DNA from: an uncultured Sphingomonas sp. | GTDB taxonomy: Bacteria; Pseudomonadota; Alphaproteobacteria; Sphingomonadales; Sphingomonadaceae | Assembly (NCBI GenBank): GCA_913775025.1 | Contig: CAJYJW010000343.1 | Span: 1-57,738 of the forward strand | Direction of reading: 5' to 3' | Length of the DNA: 57,738 nt | Notes under the pieces: model-generated | Seen by the model: only the letters and a program-made list of their open reading frames with translations | Told to the model about the DNA's origin: nothing | Databases searched by the model: none | Position numbers and translations under genes: made by a program | Shown: positions 57,652 through 57,738 of the stretch, one piece after another | How positions within the stretch are numbered: the first letter of the stretch is position 1 | Layout of the letters: every line of letters begins with the position of its first letter

Positions 57652-57738
57652 ATGGATCTCGGGCTCAGCGGTCGCAAGGCCATTCTCGTCGGCGCCAGCC
57701 ATGGCATCGGTCTTGCCACCGCCAAGGTGCTGGCAGCC
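57652..57738 (+). CDS. Short-chain dehydrogenase/reductase, N-terminal part only
   Basis: ATG 57652 follows AAGGGAG. The 29 residues present (MDLGLSGRKAILVGASHGIG, then LATAKVLAA) form the first strand and nucleotide-binding loop GASHGIG of the SDR family. The rest lies beyond the right edge, so the substrate cannot be told. Confidence 0.85.
   Translation, partial: MDLGLSGRKAILVGASHGIGLATAKVLAA

Overview
The window is a high-GC (roughly 65% by eye) alphaproteobacterial chromosome segment, most likely from a Sphingomonas or a close sphingomonad. The host part (about 35.9-57.7 kb) carries an exosortase A (XrtA/PEP-CTERM) exopolysaccharide locus in the order typical of sphingomonads. The left part (1 to about 35.85 kb) is most of a temperate prophage. 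It ends at a 3' half of a tRNA-Val(UAC) gene (35807-35853), which I read as attR. The integrase, attL and the intact tRNA must lie to the left of the window.

Prophage layout. A leftward operon of at least eight small overlapping genes (1-2246) faces a lambda-like immunity region (2250-3508). That region holds an S24-type CI repressor (2594-3181, minus), a divergent Cro-like gene (3275-3508), and five 13-bp palindromic operators of the form TGCGATNRTCGCA at a left and a right operator region. Rightward early genes follow: small proteins, a helix-turn-helix regulator, a VRR-NUC nuclease, a Cas4/AddB-like nuclease with a four-cysteine cluster, and an 861-residue primase-helicase. Next comes a 310-bp cluster of GTGCAAGACGCTTT iterons in both orientations, a probable origin, and then two small putative regulators. 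The late genes (11434-33685) encode terminase, a long portal protein, scaffold, an SU10-type major capsid protein (DUF5309), an SU10-type adaptor, a nozzle/propeller protein, ejection proteins, beta-helix and tail-fibre proteins, and a lysis cassette. This is the gene set of a short-tailed P22/SU10-like podovirus. A leftward cargo block (33778-35748) carries an HNH endonuclease, a solitary cytosine-5 methyltransferase and two unknown genes. A 17-19 bp sequence, ACACAWTGGCGCTAGTCCC, occurs four times. Each copy lies 28-32 bp before the first gene of a late transcription block, so I propose it is a phage-specific late promoter or control site.

Host layout. Downstream of attR, all on the minus strand, are the two subunits of a succinyl-CoA:3-ketoacid CoA-transferase, a branched-chain aminotransferase, and then the XrtA cluster (38588-53868): amidotransferase, exosortase A fused to EpsI, glycosyltransferase, FemAB-like protein, polysaccharide deacetylase, AAA ATPase, outer-membrane protein, tyrosine autokinase, chain-length determinant, polysaccharide export lipoprotein, PLP decarboxylase and acyl-CoA ligase. 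A divergent acyl carrier protein starts at 54015. Beyond it lie the potassium transporter Kup, a DUF3072 protein, a DUF1810 protein and the start of a short-chain dehydrogenase.

All functions are inferred from reading the translated sequence; no database search was run. The least certain calls are the small phage genes without recognisable families, the exact starts where GTG/ATG alternatives exist, and every promoter or operator.
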